From contig NZ_JAJQKI010000003.1 of NCBI RefSeq assembly GCF_023036475.1, positions 186,001 to 250,000 of the forward strand: DNA of 64,000 nt, given 5' to 3'. Each line of letters opens with the position of its first letter. Position 1 is the first letter of the stretch. A model generated the notes under the pieces. It made no database searches. It worked only from the letters and a program-made list of their open reading frames with translations, and had not been told where the DNA came from. Shown piece by piece: positions 29,316-38,315 of the stretch. The translations under genes were made by a program, and so were the position numbers. The stretch comes from Bacillus pinisoli (GTDB lineage Bacteria > Bacillota > Bacilli > Bacillales > SA4).

Positions 29316-31091
29316 TTAATGTTCTTCCATCTTCGCTACGATTAGATGTGCGGTCGGTTTAGGAATACCAGCCTTAATAAAATCATCTATTGAAGCTTCT
29401 TTCATCTTTTTAACAGAGCCAAAATGCTTTAGTAAGGCTTTTTTTCTTTTTTCTCCAATACCTGGAATATCATCTAAAATAGATTGGAAAACATTTTTAC
29501 TTCGTAGTTGACGATGAAAGGTAATCGCGAACCGATGAACTTCATCTTGTATTCTTTGCAGAAGATAAAATTCCTGGCTGTTTCGATCTAGATGAACAAA
29601 TTCAATCGGATCTCCAATAATTAATTCTGACGTTTTATGCTTATCATCTTTTACAAGGCCAACGATAGGAATTTCAAGACCTAACTCATTTTCAAGAACA
29701 TCTCGGGCAGAGGCAAGATGACCTTTTCCACCATCAATAATAATTAGATCTGGTAATGGTAACTCTTCTTTTAGAATTCTTGAATATCTTCTTCTAACTA
29801 CTTCTCTCATAGATGCATAATCATCTGGTCCATCTACACTTTTAATTTTATATTTACGGTATTCTCTTTTATCTGCCTTACCGTCAATAAATGTGACCAT
29901 GGCAGACACTGGATTTGTCCCTTGTATATTGGAGTTATCGAATGCTTCAATTCTATACGGAGTGGCAATTCCGAGTTTTTTGCCTAAGTTTTCTACTGCT
30001 TTAATTGTTCTTTCTTCATCACGTTCGATTAAAGAGAATTTTTCTTGCAAGGCGATTGCAGCATTTTTACTAGCTAATTCTAGTAATTCTTTCTTTTTAC
30101 CTTTTTTCGGTTGATGAACTGTTACTTCTAATAATTGCTCAACTAACTCTTTTTCTACTTCATCTGGAACTAGTACTTCCTTTGGTTTGAAGTGATGGTT
30201 TTCTGCATAAAATTGACCTAAAAATGTAGTGAATTCCTCCGCTGGATCTGCATATACAGGGAATAAGGAAACATCTCTTTCAATTAGTTTCCCCTGTCTA
30301 ATAAAAAATACCTGTACACACATCCACCCTTTATCATATGAATAGCCAAATACATCTCGATCTATGAGGTCTGTCATCATCATTTTTTGTTTTTCCATAA
30401 TCGCTTCTATATGAGCAATTTGATCGCGATATTCCTTCGCTCTCTCAAAGTCCATATTCTCTGACGCCTGAAGCATCTTACTGGTTAAGTCCTCTTTAAC
30501 TTCCTTGTAACCGCCGTTTAAGAATCGGATGATTTCTTCAACCATTCCTTTATTCTGTTCATCCGTTACAGGATAGACACAAGGGGCTAAGCATTGACCT
30601 ATATGATAATACAAACAAACCTTAGTAGGTATAGTCACACATTTTCTTAATGGATAGATACGATCTAATACCTTCTTTGTTTCGTTGGCCGAGTATACAT
30701 TAGGATAAGGTCCAAAATATTTCCCTTTATCCTTTTTTACTTGTCTAGTAATAAGAAGTCTTGGATGTTTTTCGTTCGTAATCTTTATAAAAGGATAGGT
30801 CTTATCATCCTTTAAATTTATATTATATTTGGGATTATGCTTTTTAATTAGGTTTATTTCTAAAATTAGTGCTTCAATATCAGATGATGTAACAATGTAT
30901 TCAAAATCATCTATTTCACTTACTAAACGTAATGTTTTTCCATCATGAGAACCTGTAAAATAAGATCGCACTCGATTTTTTAGTATTTTAGCTTTTCCAA
31001 CATAAATAATAGTACCTTGCCGATCCTTCATTAAGTAACAACCAGGTTGATCTGGCAAAATCGCTAACTTTTCTTTTAGCAAAGAATTCAT
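29316..31091 (-). CDS. uvrC: Excinuclease ABC subunit C
   Basis: Nucleotide-excision repair endonuclease that makes both cuts around the lesion with UvrB. 591 aa. GIY-YIG domain ([19 protein letters not shown], about 19-37), UVR domain for UvrB contact ([16 protein letters not shown], about 205-230), RNase H-like UvrC core (about 385-540, IDGGKGHL) and C-terminal helix-hairpin-helix ([17 protein letters not shown]). The ATG after TTG at 31094 is preferred because GGGAGGTC is eight bases away. Confidence 0.96.
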   Translation of the reverse strand: MNSLLKEKLAILPDQPGCYLMKDRQGTIIYVGKAKILKNRVRSYFTGSHDGKTLRLVSEIDDFEYIVTSSDIEALILEINLIKKHNPKYNINLKDDKTYPFIKITNEKHPRLLITRQVKKDKGKYFGPYPNVYSANETKKVLDRIYPLRKCVTIPTKVCLYYHIGQCLAPCVYPVTDEQNKGMVEEIIRFLNGGYKEVKEDLTSKMLQASENMDFERAKEYRDQIAHIEAIMEKQKMMMTDLIDRDVFGYSYDKGWMCVQVFFIRQGKLIERDVSLFPVYADPAEEFTTFLGQFYAENHHFKPKEVLVPDEVEKELVEQLLEVTVHQPKKGKKKELLELASKNAAIALQEKFSLIERDEERTIKAVENLGKKLGIATPYRIEAFDNSNIQGTNPVSAMVTFIDGKADKREYRKYKIKSVDGPDDYASMREVVRRRYSRILKEELPLPDLIIIDGGKGHLASARDVLENELGLEIPIVGLVKDDKHKTSELIIGDPIEFVHLDRNSQEFYLLQRIQDEVHRFAITFHRQLRSKNVFQSILDDIPGIGEKRKKALLKHFGSVKKMKEASIDDFIKAGIPKPTAHLIVAKMEEH

Positions 31092-31348
31092 CAAGTACGA
31101 CCTCCCTTCTATATCGAAGAAATATATGAATTAACTATTGTCTAGGAAAAACAGACAACATTCTTATTGTATTGTACCATGATTTTTATTTTTAAACTTC
31201 TATTAGCAAAACTTGCCTGTTCAAACAAGACTTCGACATCATTTCCCAAGAAATATTAAAAGTTTTTGTTTCTTCTTGTCATTTTCTTTAAAAAAAATTA
31301 CATGGAATTAAAAATATTCGCGCTTTATTGCTTTTCATTTTTCTAAGC

Positions 31349-31435
31349 GAGATCTTATAAATTGTAGCTTTCAAGTACAATGCATCTACTTTTACTTCGG
31401 GAAAAGTAGGGTAAAAAGCAAGAAAGTACTAGAAA
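31349..31435. mobile_element. Degenerate MITE remnant next to copy 6
   Basis: GATCTTATAAATTGTAGCTTTC, AATGCATCTACTTTTA and AAAAGCAAGAAAGTACTAGAAAGG are recognisable versions of the subfamily-B right end and of the common left end, with most of the middle gone. Copy 6 follows immediately. The gap uvrC-trxA (592 bp) is otherwise empty of genes. Confidence 0.5.
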
Positions 31436-31629
31436 GGCTCTTTTCTAACACTTTGTTGTTTTTCAAGCTACTTATTCTAAAAAAACTAAACTATATAATA
31501 CGTAAAACCTAAGTGATCATTGTTAGAGAAGAGCAACTCTCTGTTTTTAAAACACTGAACACTCTACTACCGAGTAAAAATCTAGCCTTTGGGATTTTCA
31601 CGAAAGCAACAATCTTTATGAAAACAACC
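31436..31629. mobile_element. MITE copy 6 (194 bp)
   Basis: Ends GGCTCTTTTCTAACACTTTG and AATCTTTATGAAAACAACC. Subfamily A interior (CACTCTACTACCGAGTAAAAATC). Flanks ACTAGAAA and TTTAGAAA match at 6 of 8 positions. It lies between the trxA terminator and the uvrC start region. Confidence 0.85.
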
Positions 31630-31644
31630 TTTAGAAAAGAGGCT

Positions 31645-31674
31645 TAAAAAAAGACACCCCGTTGGGATGTCATT
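31645..31674 (-). terminator. Terminator of trxA
   Basis: GACATCCC AACG GGGTGTC hairpin followed by seven T on the minus strand. Confidence 0.88.
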
Positions 31675-31685
31675 TTTTCCGTTTA

Positions 31686-32000
31686 TTAAACGTGCTTTTC
31701 TAATACTTCCGCAAGTGCATCTTTAGGTTGGAAGCCAATTACTTTATCTACTACTTCACCATTTTTCATTACTAATAGTGTTGGGATACTCATAACACCA
31801 TATTTGCTTGCAGTTTCTGGATTTTGGTCGATATCTAATTTAACGATTTTTACTTTTTCGCCCATTTCTCCATCAAGTTCTTCAAGAACAGGTGCAATCA
31901 TTTTACAAGGCCCGCACCAAGGTGCCCAGAAGTCAGCTAAAACAACACCTTCACTTGTTTCAGTTGAAAAGTTTTGGTCATTAACATTTGAAATTGCCAT
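31686..32000 (-). CDS. trxA: Thioredoxin
   Basis: Main cytoplasmic disulfide reductase. 104 aa from the ATG at 32000 (AGGAGGAATCACA upstream); a longer open frame to 32069 has no support. Active site WCGPC at residues 28-32 in [13 protein letters not shown], cis-proline in MSIPTLL near residue 76. Single-gene transcript. Confidence 0.97.
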   Translation of the reverse strand: MAISNVNDQNFSTETSEGVVLADFWAPWCGPCKMIAPVLEELDGEMGEKVKIVKLDIDQNPETASKYGVMSIPTLLVMKNGEVVDKVIGFQPKDALAEVLEKHV

Positions 32001-32183
32001 TGTGATTCCTCCTATATAATCTACTGCCATAATGTAAAACCCTTCTTGTAGGGTCTTAATTATAACCAAAGTATACCATCACAGTATATGACTGGCTAAC
32101 TTTTTGCTCACTCTTATAATATCCACAGTTTCACTTTTTCATCCTGTATAGAACAAGAGGTGTATATATTACTTTTAACCTAA

Positions 32184-32342
32184 GTGCTTATTTCGTAAAG
32201 ATTGTTACTTTATAGTATGTATAATGTCTTCTACTTCTTATCTAGAAAGCCGCTCTTCTCTAAACGATAAATATGTCATTTTATTGTTTAGTATAAGCGT
32301 ACCTTCAGATAAAGTAGTCTAAAAAGCAACTGAGTTTTAGCC
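32184..32342. mobile_element. MITE copy 7 (about 159 bp, subfamily B, decayed)
   Basis: Left part TTTCGTAAAGATTGTTACTTTA, interior ACTTCTTATCTAGAAAGCCGC and AACGATAAATATGTC as in copy 3, right end AAAAAGCAACTGAGTTTTAGCC with part of the terminal repeat lost. It lies in the 400-bp gap between etfA and trxA. Ends are approximate. Confidence 0.7.
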
Positions 32343-32353
32343 TGTCATACATA

Positions 32354-32381
32354 ATAGTAAAAGCCACTGAGATCAGTGGCT
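32354..32381 (-). terminator. Terminator of etfA
   Basis: GCCACTGATCTCAGTGGC, a perfect hairpin followed by TTTTACT on the minus strand. Confidence 0.85.
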
Positions 32382-32408
32382 CACGTTACTAACAATCAAT
32401 AGCTACAA

Positions 32409-33386
32409 TTAGGAATGTACCTTTAACTTCTTGAACTCTTCCGTTAATAGTGGAACAACTTCAAACAAGTCACCAACAATACCGTAGTCTGCAACCTTAA
32501 AGATGTTTGCTTCTGGATCCTTGTTAATTGCCACAATAACTTTTGAGTTAGACATCCCAGCTAAGTGTTGAATAGCTCCAGAAATACCACAAGCAATATA
32601 TAAATCTGGTGTTACTACCTTACCTGTTTGCCCGATTTGTAATGAATAATCACAGTATTCAGCATCACATGCTCCACGGGAAGCACCAACCGCTCCTCCT
32701 AGAACATCTGCTAATTCTTTTAGTGGGTTAAACCCATCTGAACTCTTTACTCCACGTCCACCAGCTATTACTACTTTCGCTTCAGATAGATCGACACCTT
32801 CAGAAGCCTTACGGACAACTTCTTTTACTATTGTACGTAAGTCCTTAATATCAACAGAAAGTGAAGTCACATCACCTGTACGAGAAGTATCCTCTGCTAA
32901 AGGTGCAATATTATTTGGACGGATCGTAGCAAAGATTAAACCATCTGTTACAACCTTCTTTTCAAACGCTTTCCCTGAATAGATTGGGCGTGTAAAGACG
33001 ATATTTCCACCAGCAACTTCTACATCAGTAACATCGGAAACTAAACCTGATTGTAGTCTTGCTGCAATTTTAGGTGATAAATCTTTTCCTAATGCGGTAT
33101 GTCCAAACACAATTCCATCTGGTTGCTCTGCGTCAACAGCAGCTAAAACTGCTTGAGCATATCCATCTGGAGTGTAAGATTGTAGCTTCTCAGCTTCAAT
33201 CGTTACAACGCGGTTTGCTCCGAAATGAATTAGTTTTTCAGCTAAAGTGGTAACTTGATCTCCAACTAATAGCGCAACGACTTCTCCGCCCTCAGCAATT
33301 TGTGTTGCCGCTCCAATTGCTTCAAACGAAACATTTCTTAATCCACCGTCACGAACTTCTCCTAAAACAAGAACTTTTCTAGCCAT
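32409..33386 (-). CDS. etfA: Electron transfer flavoprotein alpha subunit
   Basis: With EtfB, takes electrons from acyl-CoA dehydrogenases to the respiratory chain. 325 aa from the ATG at 33386 (AAGGAGGTAATTATA upstream). C-terminal FAD-binding domain with VIAGGRGVKSSDGF (about 205), GASRGACDAEY (about 233), QIGQTGKVVTPDLYIACGISGAIQH (about 255-280) and IFKVADYGIVGD near the end. Last gene of fadR-fadB-etfB-etfA. Confidence 0.97.
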   Translation of the reverse strand: MARKVLVLGEVRDGGLRNVSFEAIGAATQIAEGGEVVALLVGDQVTTLAEKLIHFGANRVVTIEAEKLQSYTPDGYAQAVLAAVDAEQPDGIVFGHTALGKDLSPKIAARLQSGLVSDVTDVEVAGGNIVFTRPIYSGKAFEKKVVTDGLIFATIRPNNIAPLAEDTSRTGDVTSLSVDIKDLRTIVKEVVRKASEGVDLSEAKVVIAGGRGVKSSDGFNPLKELADVLGGAVGASRGACDAEYCDYSLQIGQTGKVVTPDLYIACGISGAIQHLAGMSNSKVIVAINKDPEANIFKVADYGIVGDLFEVVPLLTEEFKKLKVHS

Positions 33387-33433
33387 TATAATTACCTCCT
33401 TGAACAATTATGAGTAAGTATTTTTACAGTCTA

Positions 33434-34207
33434 TTAAACTACTTTTGCTTCAGTATGAAGAAGTGAGACAAGCTCTCTAACTTGTTCTTCTAGTTCGCCT
33501 TCTAGTACTTTCCCAGCTTCCTTCTTTGGAGGTAGGAAAATTTCAATTGTCTTTGTCTTTGCTTCAACATCATCTTCATCTAAATCAAGGTCATCTAATT
33601 CTAATTCTTCAAGAGGTTTTTTCTTTGCCTTCATAATACCTGGTAAGGATGGATATCTAGGCTCATTAAGTCCTTGTTGAGCTGTTACAAGTACTGGCAA
33701 TGAAGTTTCGATTACTTCTGAGTCACCTTCTACATCGCGCTCAATTCTAACTGATGTTCCATTCACTTCTAACTTTGTAATAGTTGTCACATATGGAATG
33801 TTTAATAACTCAGCTAGACGTGGTCCTACTTGACCTGATCCACCGTCAATTGCAACATTTCCACCTAAAATAATATCTACTTCTTTATCTTCGAAGAATT
33901 TAGCCAAAATTGTCGCTGTAGTAAACTGATCACCATTTTCTACATCGTCTTCAATATTAATTAGGACTGCTTTATCCGCACCCATAGCTAAAGCTGTACG
34001 AAGTTCTTTCTCGGATTCTTCTCCACCAACTGTCACAACCGTAACTTCTCCATCATTCGCGTCGCGAAGTTGGATGGCTTCTTCAATTGCATACTCATCA
34101 TAAGGATTGATAATAAATTCTGCACCATCCTCAGCAATTCTGCCGTTAGACAATGTGATTTTTTCTTCAGTATCGAAAGTTCTTTTCATAATTACATAAA
34201 TGTTCAT
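33434..34207 (-). CDS. etfB: Electron transfer flavoprotein beta subunit
   Basis: 257-aa partner of EtfA with the AMP-binding fold; contains KRTFDTEEKI at the N-terminus, VGGEESEKELRTALAMGADKAVLI (about 60-84) and the recognition-loop region LPGIMKAKKKPLEEL (about 187-201) that contacts dehydrogenases. ATG with AGGAGGTTTAACC upstream. 47 bp before etfA. Confidence 0.97.
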   Translation of the reverse strand: MNIYVIMKRTFDTEEKITLSNGRIAEDGAEFIINPYDEYAIEEAIQLRDANDGEVTVVTVGGEESEKELRTALAMGADKAVLINIEDDVENGDQFTTATILAKFFEDKEVDIILGGNVAIDGGSGQVGPRLAELLNIPYVTTITKLEVNGTSVRIERDVEGDSEVIETSLPVLVTAQQGLNEPRYPSLPGIMKAKKKPLEELELDDLDLDEDDVEAKTKTIEIFLPPKKEAGKVLEGELEEQVRELVSLLHTEAKVV

Positions 34208-34274
34208 GGTTAAACCTCCTTAGAATTAGCAATTAGTAGATTTATTGTTCTATTTTTTAGCTATTACTCAACTA

Positions 34275-35048
34275 TTATCTTCCCTTGAACTCTGGTTGAC
34301 GTTTTTCTATAAAAGCAGTGATTCCTTCTTTTCCATCTTCAGAAGTAAATGCTTCACCAAACAATTTTGCTTCAAGCTTAACTCCCTCATAAAACTTCTC
34401 CGTTTTAGCATAGTTTAGAAGTTTTATGGTTGATTTTACTGATACAGGACTCTTTTTCGCTATTTTGTTTGCTAGTTTAAGAGTTTCCTCTAGTAGTCTG
34501 TCCTCTTCAACTGCTCGATTAGCAAGTCCTAATGTAACAGCCTCTATACCACTTATAGGATCACTTGTTAACAACAGTTCGGCAGCTTTAGCTGCTCCTA
34601 CAAAACGGGTTAGACGCTGTGTACCAGCAAATCCGGGAATAAGACCAAGCTGTAGTTCTGGAAGACCAAGCTTTGCATTTTCCGTTACAATACGGATGTG
34701 ACATCCCATTGCAAGCTCAAGTCCTCCCCCTAGAGCTGCACCATGAATCGCTGCAATAATTGGCTTAGGGAAGTTTTCCATCCTTTCAAACAACTCTTGA
34801 CCATATGAAGAAAGTTGTTCAAAAGCTTCTCCGTCAGGTACTGTAGTAAATTCTTTAATGTCAGCACCTGCAGAAAAGAATCGACCTTCTCCATGAATGA
34901 CTAATACTCTTACATCGTTTGATTGTTCTAACTCATCTAATACTGTTGAAAGCTCTTTCAAAATAGTAGATGATAAAGCATTTGCTGGAGGACTATGTAG
35001 TGTAAGTACTGCAACAAAGTCCTTAATGTCAACTTTAAAAACTCCCAA
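34275..35048 (-). CDS. fadB: Enoyl-CoA hydratase (fatty-acid degradation)
   Basis: Hydrates trans-2-enoyl-CoA in beta-oxidation. A crotonase-fold protein with PPANALSS (about 18), GEGRFFSAGADIKEF oxyanion-hole segment (about 56-70), AIHGAALGGGLELAMGCHIR (about 103-122) with the glutamate at the catalytic site, and LGLIPGFAGTQRL (about 135). The open frame reaches 35066, but the TTG at 35048 is seven bases after AGGAGG and gives the N-terminus that aligns with B. subtilis FadB (257 aa). Regulated together with fadR. Confidence 0.93.
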   Translation of the reverse strand: MGVFKVDIKDFVAVLTLHSPPANALSSTILKELSTVLDELEQSNDVRVLVIHGEGRFFSAGADIKEFTTVPDGEAFEQLSSYGQELFERMENFPKPIIAAIHGAALGGGLELAMGCHIRIVTENAKLGLPELQLGLIPGFAGTQRLTRFVGAAKAAELLLTSDPISGIEAVTLGLANRAVEEDRLLEETLKLANKIAKKSPVSVKSTIKLLNYAKTEKFYEGVKLEAKLFGEAFTSEDGKEGITAFIEKRQPEFKGR

Positions 35049-35089
35049 ACCATCCACCTCCTGCATGATGATTATTATATTCTCTCATC

Positions 35090-35686
35090 CTATTGTTTAG
35101 AATGAGAGAATCCACATCCGTGTATAAGTAATTGATGAACCGGTTCAACAAGCTGTGTTAAACTGTACTTTTGATCGTTCATAACCCAGCTAGTAATAGT
35201 CTCATCAATCGTTCCAAATATCATTTGTCTTGCTAACCTAACATCAAGATTAGGTCGGAACTCTCCACTTTCCATTCCAGTGTTTACAATGTGATCTATT
35301 ACGGCTAAGTACCCCTTTAGAACGTCATTAATGCGGTACCTAAGTTCTTTATTGGATTGTCTTAATTCCAATTGTGTAACGATTGCCAGATATCGATCAG
35401 ATGCTAAATTTTCAAAGTGTAGTTTCACTAAGTGTAAAAGTTTATCCGCAGCATTCGGAACTTCCTTTATTTCTTCCTCTAACCTTTCGACAAAGGAACC
35501 CATTTTCTCTTCAAAGAGTGAGACAAGAATATCTTCTTTATTCTTGAAGTACAGATAGATTGTCCCATCTGCAACTCCGGCTGCCTTGGCTATTTTAGAT
35601 ACCTGTGCTTGATGGTATCCGTTCTCGGCAATAACAATAACTGCCGCATCAATAATTTGCATATACTTTGGTTTATTTCTTTTCAA
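35090..35686 (-). CDS. fadR: TetR-family fatty-acid degradation repressor FadR
   Basis: 198-aa TetR regulator: HTH near residues 26-46 (VSKIAKAAGVADGTIYLYFKNKEDIL) and a C-terminal ligand domain that in B. subtilis binds long-chain acyl-CoA. TTG start with GGGAGAT upstream. A perfect-looking FadR operator lies 46 bp upstream of its own start, so autoregulation of fadR-fadB-etfB-etfA is expected. Confidence 0.95.
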   Translation of the reverse strand: MKRNKPKYMQIIDAAVIVIAENGYHQAQVSKIAKAAGVADGTIYLYFKNKEDILVSLFEEKMGSFVERLEEEIKEVPNAADKLLHLVKLHFENLASDRYLAIVTQLELRQSNKELRYRINDVLKGYLAVIDHIVNTGMESGEFRPNLDVRLARQMIFGTIDETITSWVMNDQKYSLTQLVEPVHQLLIHGCGFSHSKQ

Positions 35687-35731
35687 TGTAATGATCTCCC
35701 TTTAATAGCTTTATGCAAATAAAGCTAAAAA

Positions 35732-35749
35732 TGAATGATTATTCATTCA
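35732..35749. promoter_or_regulatory. FadR operator
   Basis: TGAATGATTATTCATTCA, matching the known B. subtilis FadR box TGAATGAMTANTCATTCA apart from a central position. It starts 7 bp after the -10 and so covers the transcription start of fadR. Confidence 0.88.
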
Positions 35750-35756
35750 TGGTTTT

Positions 35757-35785
35757 ATTTTAAATGACATATGTTTAGCTGTCAA
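35757..35785 (-). promoter_or_regulatory. Sigma-A promoter of fadR operon
   Basis: Minus strand TTGACA (35785-35780), 17-bp spacer, TAAAAT (35762-35757). The FadR operator follows at once. Confidence 0.75.
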
Positions 35786-35796
35786 GAGATGTATTT

Positions 35797-35854
35797 CAGT
35801 AAATAGTAGCCCTTCAAAGGAATAACACTTCCCTCGAAAGGCACTTATTTACTG
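35797..35854. repeat. Inverted repeat at the lcfA 3' end
   Basis: CAGTAAATAGTAGCCCTTC pairs with GAAAGGCACTTATTTACTG around an 18-base loop and includes the lcfA stop. No U-run follows on the minus strand, so it is a 3'-end stabiliser or a weak terminator, not a canonical one. Confidence 0.45.
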
Positions 35855-37531
35855 AATTTTTGAGAGTTTTTCTTTTTCCTCATCAATTAATGTTCTTCGT
35901 AGGATTTTACCAACTGCTGTTTTTGGTAGTTCTTTTCTAAATTCATAAATTCTCGGCACTTTATAAGCAGCAAGGTGCTTTCTTGCAAATGCATCTAGTT
36001 CTTCCTCTGAACATTGTTCCCCTTCTTTAAGGACGATAAATGCTTTTACCGTTTCACCGCGATAAGGATCTGGTATACCTGCTACTACTGCTTCTTGAAT
36101 TTTTTCATTTTCATATAGTATTTCTTCTATTTCTCGTGGATAAATATTAAAGCCACCCGCGATAATCATATCTTTCTTACGATCTACAATATAAAAATAG
36201 CCTTCTTCATCCATATAGCCTAAATCTCCTGTATAAAGCCAACCATCTCTCAGAACGGCTTCTGTTTCCTCAGGCTTATTCCAGTAACCTTTCATCACTT
36301 GAGGACCCTTTACAACCAATTCCCCAATCTCACCAATTTCCGCTTCTCCTCCTGTTTCCATTGAAACAATTCTAGCCTCTGTGTCTGGCCACGGTAGTCC
36401 AATACTTCCATTTACTCTCTTGTCCCAGAGGTTATTGGAGTGAGTGACTGGAGAAGCTTCTGTTAATCCGTATCCTTCAACCAACTTTCCACCTGTTACT
36501 TCTTCAAATTTCTGTTGTACTTCTAATGGAAGCGGAGCGGAACCACTAATACAGCACTCAATGGAAGAGAGATCATATTTTTTTATGTCAGGATGGTTTA
36601 AAAGCCCAATATAGATCGTTGGAGCTCCTGGAAATAAGGACGGTTTATGTTTTTCAATTGTTTTTAGTGTCGTTTCGGCATCAAACTTAGGAAGAAGTAT
36701 CATTTCAAAAGCTTGCATGATTGATAGATTCATAACTGTCGTCATGCCGTAAACATGGAAGAATGGCAGGATTCCTAATACTTTCTCCTCACCTTTTTTA
36801 CACTTATACATCCAACTTGCACACATTAATGTATTCGCTACTAGATTTTCATGGGTAAGCATGACACCTTTAGGGAAACCAGTCGTCCCTCCGGTATATT
36901 GTAGTAACGCTAAATCCTCTTTAGGATCTATTTCAACCTCAATGTTCTCAGTACTACTATTTTGTAAAGCCTTTTTGAACAAATGGTTTCTACCTTTGTG
37001 TTCCACATTCACAACTACTCCGTGTTGCTTCTTTTGAATGAAAGGATAGATTACACTTTTCGGAAAAGGTAAATAATCTTTGATACCGGTTACAATGATG
37101 TGTTCAACTTTTGTTACAGCCTTAACCTTTCGAACACGTGGGTATAACAAATCTAGACAGATAATAATCTTTGATTCTGAATCATTAAGTTGGTATTCTA
37201 ATTCTCTTTCCGTGTACAACGGATTCGTTTGTACAACTACACCACCCGCAAAGAGTGTTGCATAATAGCCAATGACAGCTTGTGGACAGTTAGGAAGCAT
37301 AATTGATACTCTCTCGCCTTTTTGTAATCCTAATTCCTTGAAATAATTGGCTAATTGCATGGATTCATTATAAAGTTGTTCAAATGTCATTTCCTTCCCT
37401 AAAAAGTTAAGCGCTTTCTTTTTAGGGTAAGATTTTGCGGTTTCAACTAAAAACTGATGAATGGTCTTTCCTTCATATGGGATTGATTGTGGGACTGCTG
37501 AGGGGTAGTTCTTTTTCCAAGGCATATCCAT
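35849..37531 (-). CDS. lcfA: Long-chain fatty-acid--CoA ligase
   Basis: Activates fatty acids to acyl-CoA, entry to beta-oxidation. 560 aa from the ATG at 37531 with AAGGAGGAATATCAG upstream (an in-frame TTG at 37549 precedes the Shine-Dalgarno). ANL-superfamily motifs: LQYTGGTTGFPKGVMLTH P-loop (about 215), GYGLTEASPVTH (about 355), YTGDLGYMDEEGY (about 435), hinge DRKKDMIIAGGFNIYPREIE (about 453) and the C-terminal lysine in LPKTAVGKILRR. Separate promoter from fadR. Confidence 0.97.
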   Translation of the reverse strand: MDMPWKKNYPSAVPQSIPYEGKTIHQFLVETAKSYPKKKALNFLGKEMTFEQLYNESMQLANYFKELGLQKGERVSIMLPNCPQAVIGYYATLFAGGVVVQTNPLYTERELEYQLNDSESKIIICLDLLYPRVRKVKAVTKVEHIIVTGIKDYLPFPKSVIYPFIQKKQHGVVVNVEHKGRNHLFKKALQNSSTENIEVEIDPKEDLALLQYTGGTTGFPKGVMLTHENLVANTLMCASWMYKCKKGEEKVLGILPFFHVYGMTTVMNLSIMQAFEMILLPKFDAETTLKTIEKHKPSLFPGAPTIYIGLLNHPDIKKYDLSSIECCISGSAPLPLEVQQKFEEVTGGKLVEGYGLTEASPVTHSNNLWDKRVNGSIGLPWPDTEARIVSMETGGEAEIGEIGELVVKGPQVMKGYWNKPEETEAVLRDGWLYTGDLGYMDEEGYFYIVDRKKDMIIAGGFNIYPREIEEILYENEKIQEAVVAGIPDPYRGETVKAFIVLKEGEQCSEEELDAFARKHLAAYKVPRIYEFRKELPKTAVGKILRRTLIDEEKEKLSKIQ

Positions 37532-37563
37532 CTGATATTCCTCCTTCAAACTTCATTTCCTTT

Positions 37564-37592
37564 ATTATAGTACACAATCATTTTCATGACAA
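37564..37592 (-). promoter_or_regulatory. Sigma-A promoter of lcfA
   Basis: Minus strand TTGTCA (37592-37587), 17-bp spacer, TATAAT (37569-37564). No clear FadR box seen here. Confidence 0.75.
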
Positions 37593-37689
37593 TTATAATA
37601 AATTTTAATATTCTGAAATATGGTTGTCCATGTTTCTAAAGAACTTTTTCTTATTCCCTATTGAAAGCTCTGTTATAGAACATTGTTAA

Positions 37690-37765
37690 TTTTTTGAGGG
37701 ACTCCAGCGGCAGAGCATGGTAAGGAAGACCGCGACAAAGCGAGACTCATGCAGCAAAAACAGAG
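37690..37765. repeat. GC-rich degenerate intergenic repeat
   Basis: GGGACTCCAGCGGCAGAGCA..AAGACCGCGACAAAGCGAGACTC resembles a decayed member of the GGGACTCCTGCGGGA-type intergenic repeats found in many Bacillaceae. It is clearly richer in G and C than its surroundings. Recognition is from memory of the motif only. Confidence 0.4.
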
Positions 37766-37767
37766 TT

Positions 37768-37799
37768 AAAATAAAATAGGAGACAAATTTGTCCCCTAT
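37768..37799 (-). terminator. Terminator after yshE and the 27-codon ORF
   Basis: ATAGGGGACAAATTTGTCTCCTAT hairpin followed by TTTATTTT on the minus strand; the stem overlaps the last codons of the small ORF. Confidence 0.75.
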
Positions 37800-37879
37800 G
37801 CAAAAAACAACATATAAACAATTCCTATTGTAAAAAACAATCCACAAAGTACAAGTAACACTTTTGCTAATGTTTCCAT
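37796..37879 (-). CDS. 27-aa putative membrane peptide
   Basis: A short frame METLAKVLLVLCGLFFTIGI.. ending VYMLFFA: one hydrophobic helix preceded by Glu and Lys. AAGGAG lies seven bases before the ATG and overlaps the yshE stop codon (TAAGGAG), which suggests translation coupled to yshE. Too short for most gene finders. No homologue recognised; it could be a partner of the DUF350 membrane protein. Confidence 0.5.
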   Translation of the reverse strand: METLAKVLLVLCGLFFTIGIVYMLFFA

Positions 37880-37890
37880 CTATTCTCTCC

Positions 37891-38301
37891 TTAATATCCA
37901 ATCCCCGCACCAATTACATAAGATAATCCAATTGAGATCATCATGGATATCAATCCGACTGCACGATTATCTTTTTCAATTTCATCATCTATTTTAAACT
38001 TTGGAGTAAGAAACTCAAATATAAAATAACCGATTAAAAGTAGTACAAATCCACAGACTCCCCAACCGATCATCGTAAGTAGTGTATCGTGATCTTCAAT
38101 GGAGTAGCGAAAAATATTGGCGATTCCAAAGATTTTTCCACCTGTTGCCATTGCTACTGCGAGATTTCCCCTCTGAATTTGTTCCCAATTCTTATATTTC
38201 GTGACAAGCTCAAAAATGGTTAGAAAGACGACAGCACATAAAACAGCTACACTATAGTATGCGGCAGTTTGGACATAAGCATTTTCCCAAAAACCGTTCA
38301 T
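37891..38301 (-). CDS. yshE: DUF350 membrane protein (YshE-like)
   Basis: A 136-aa protein with four predicted membrane helices, of the DUF350 type: GNLAVAMATGGKIFGIANIF and NRAVGLISMMISIGLSYVIGAGI motifs recur in this family (two related halves). Function not known. ATG with GGGGAGAATG upstream, 14 bp after mutS2, so part of the same transcript. Confidence 0.85.
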   Translation of the reverse strand: MNGFWENAYVQTAAYYSVAVLCAVVFLTIFELVTKYKNWEQIQRGNLAVAMATGGKIFGIANIFRYSIEDHDTLLTMIGWGVCGFVLLLIGYFIFEFLTPKFKIDDEIEKDNRAVGLISMMISIGLSYVIGAGIGY

Positions 38302-38315
38302 TATTCATTCTCCCC

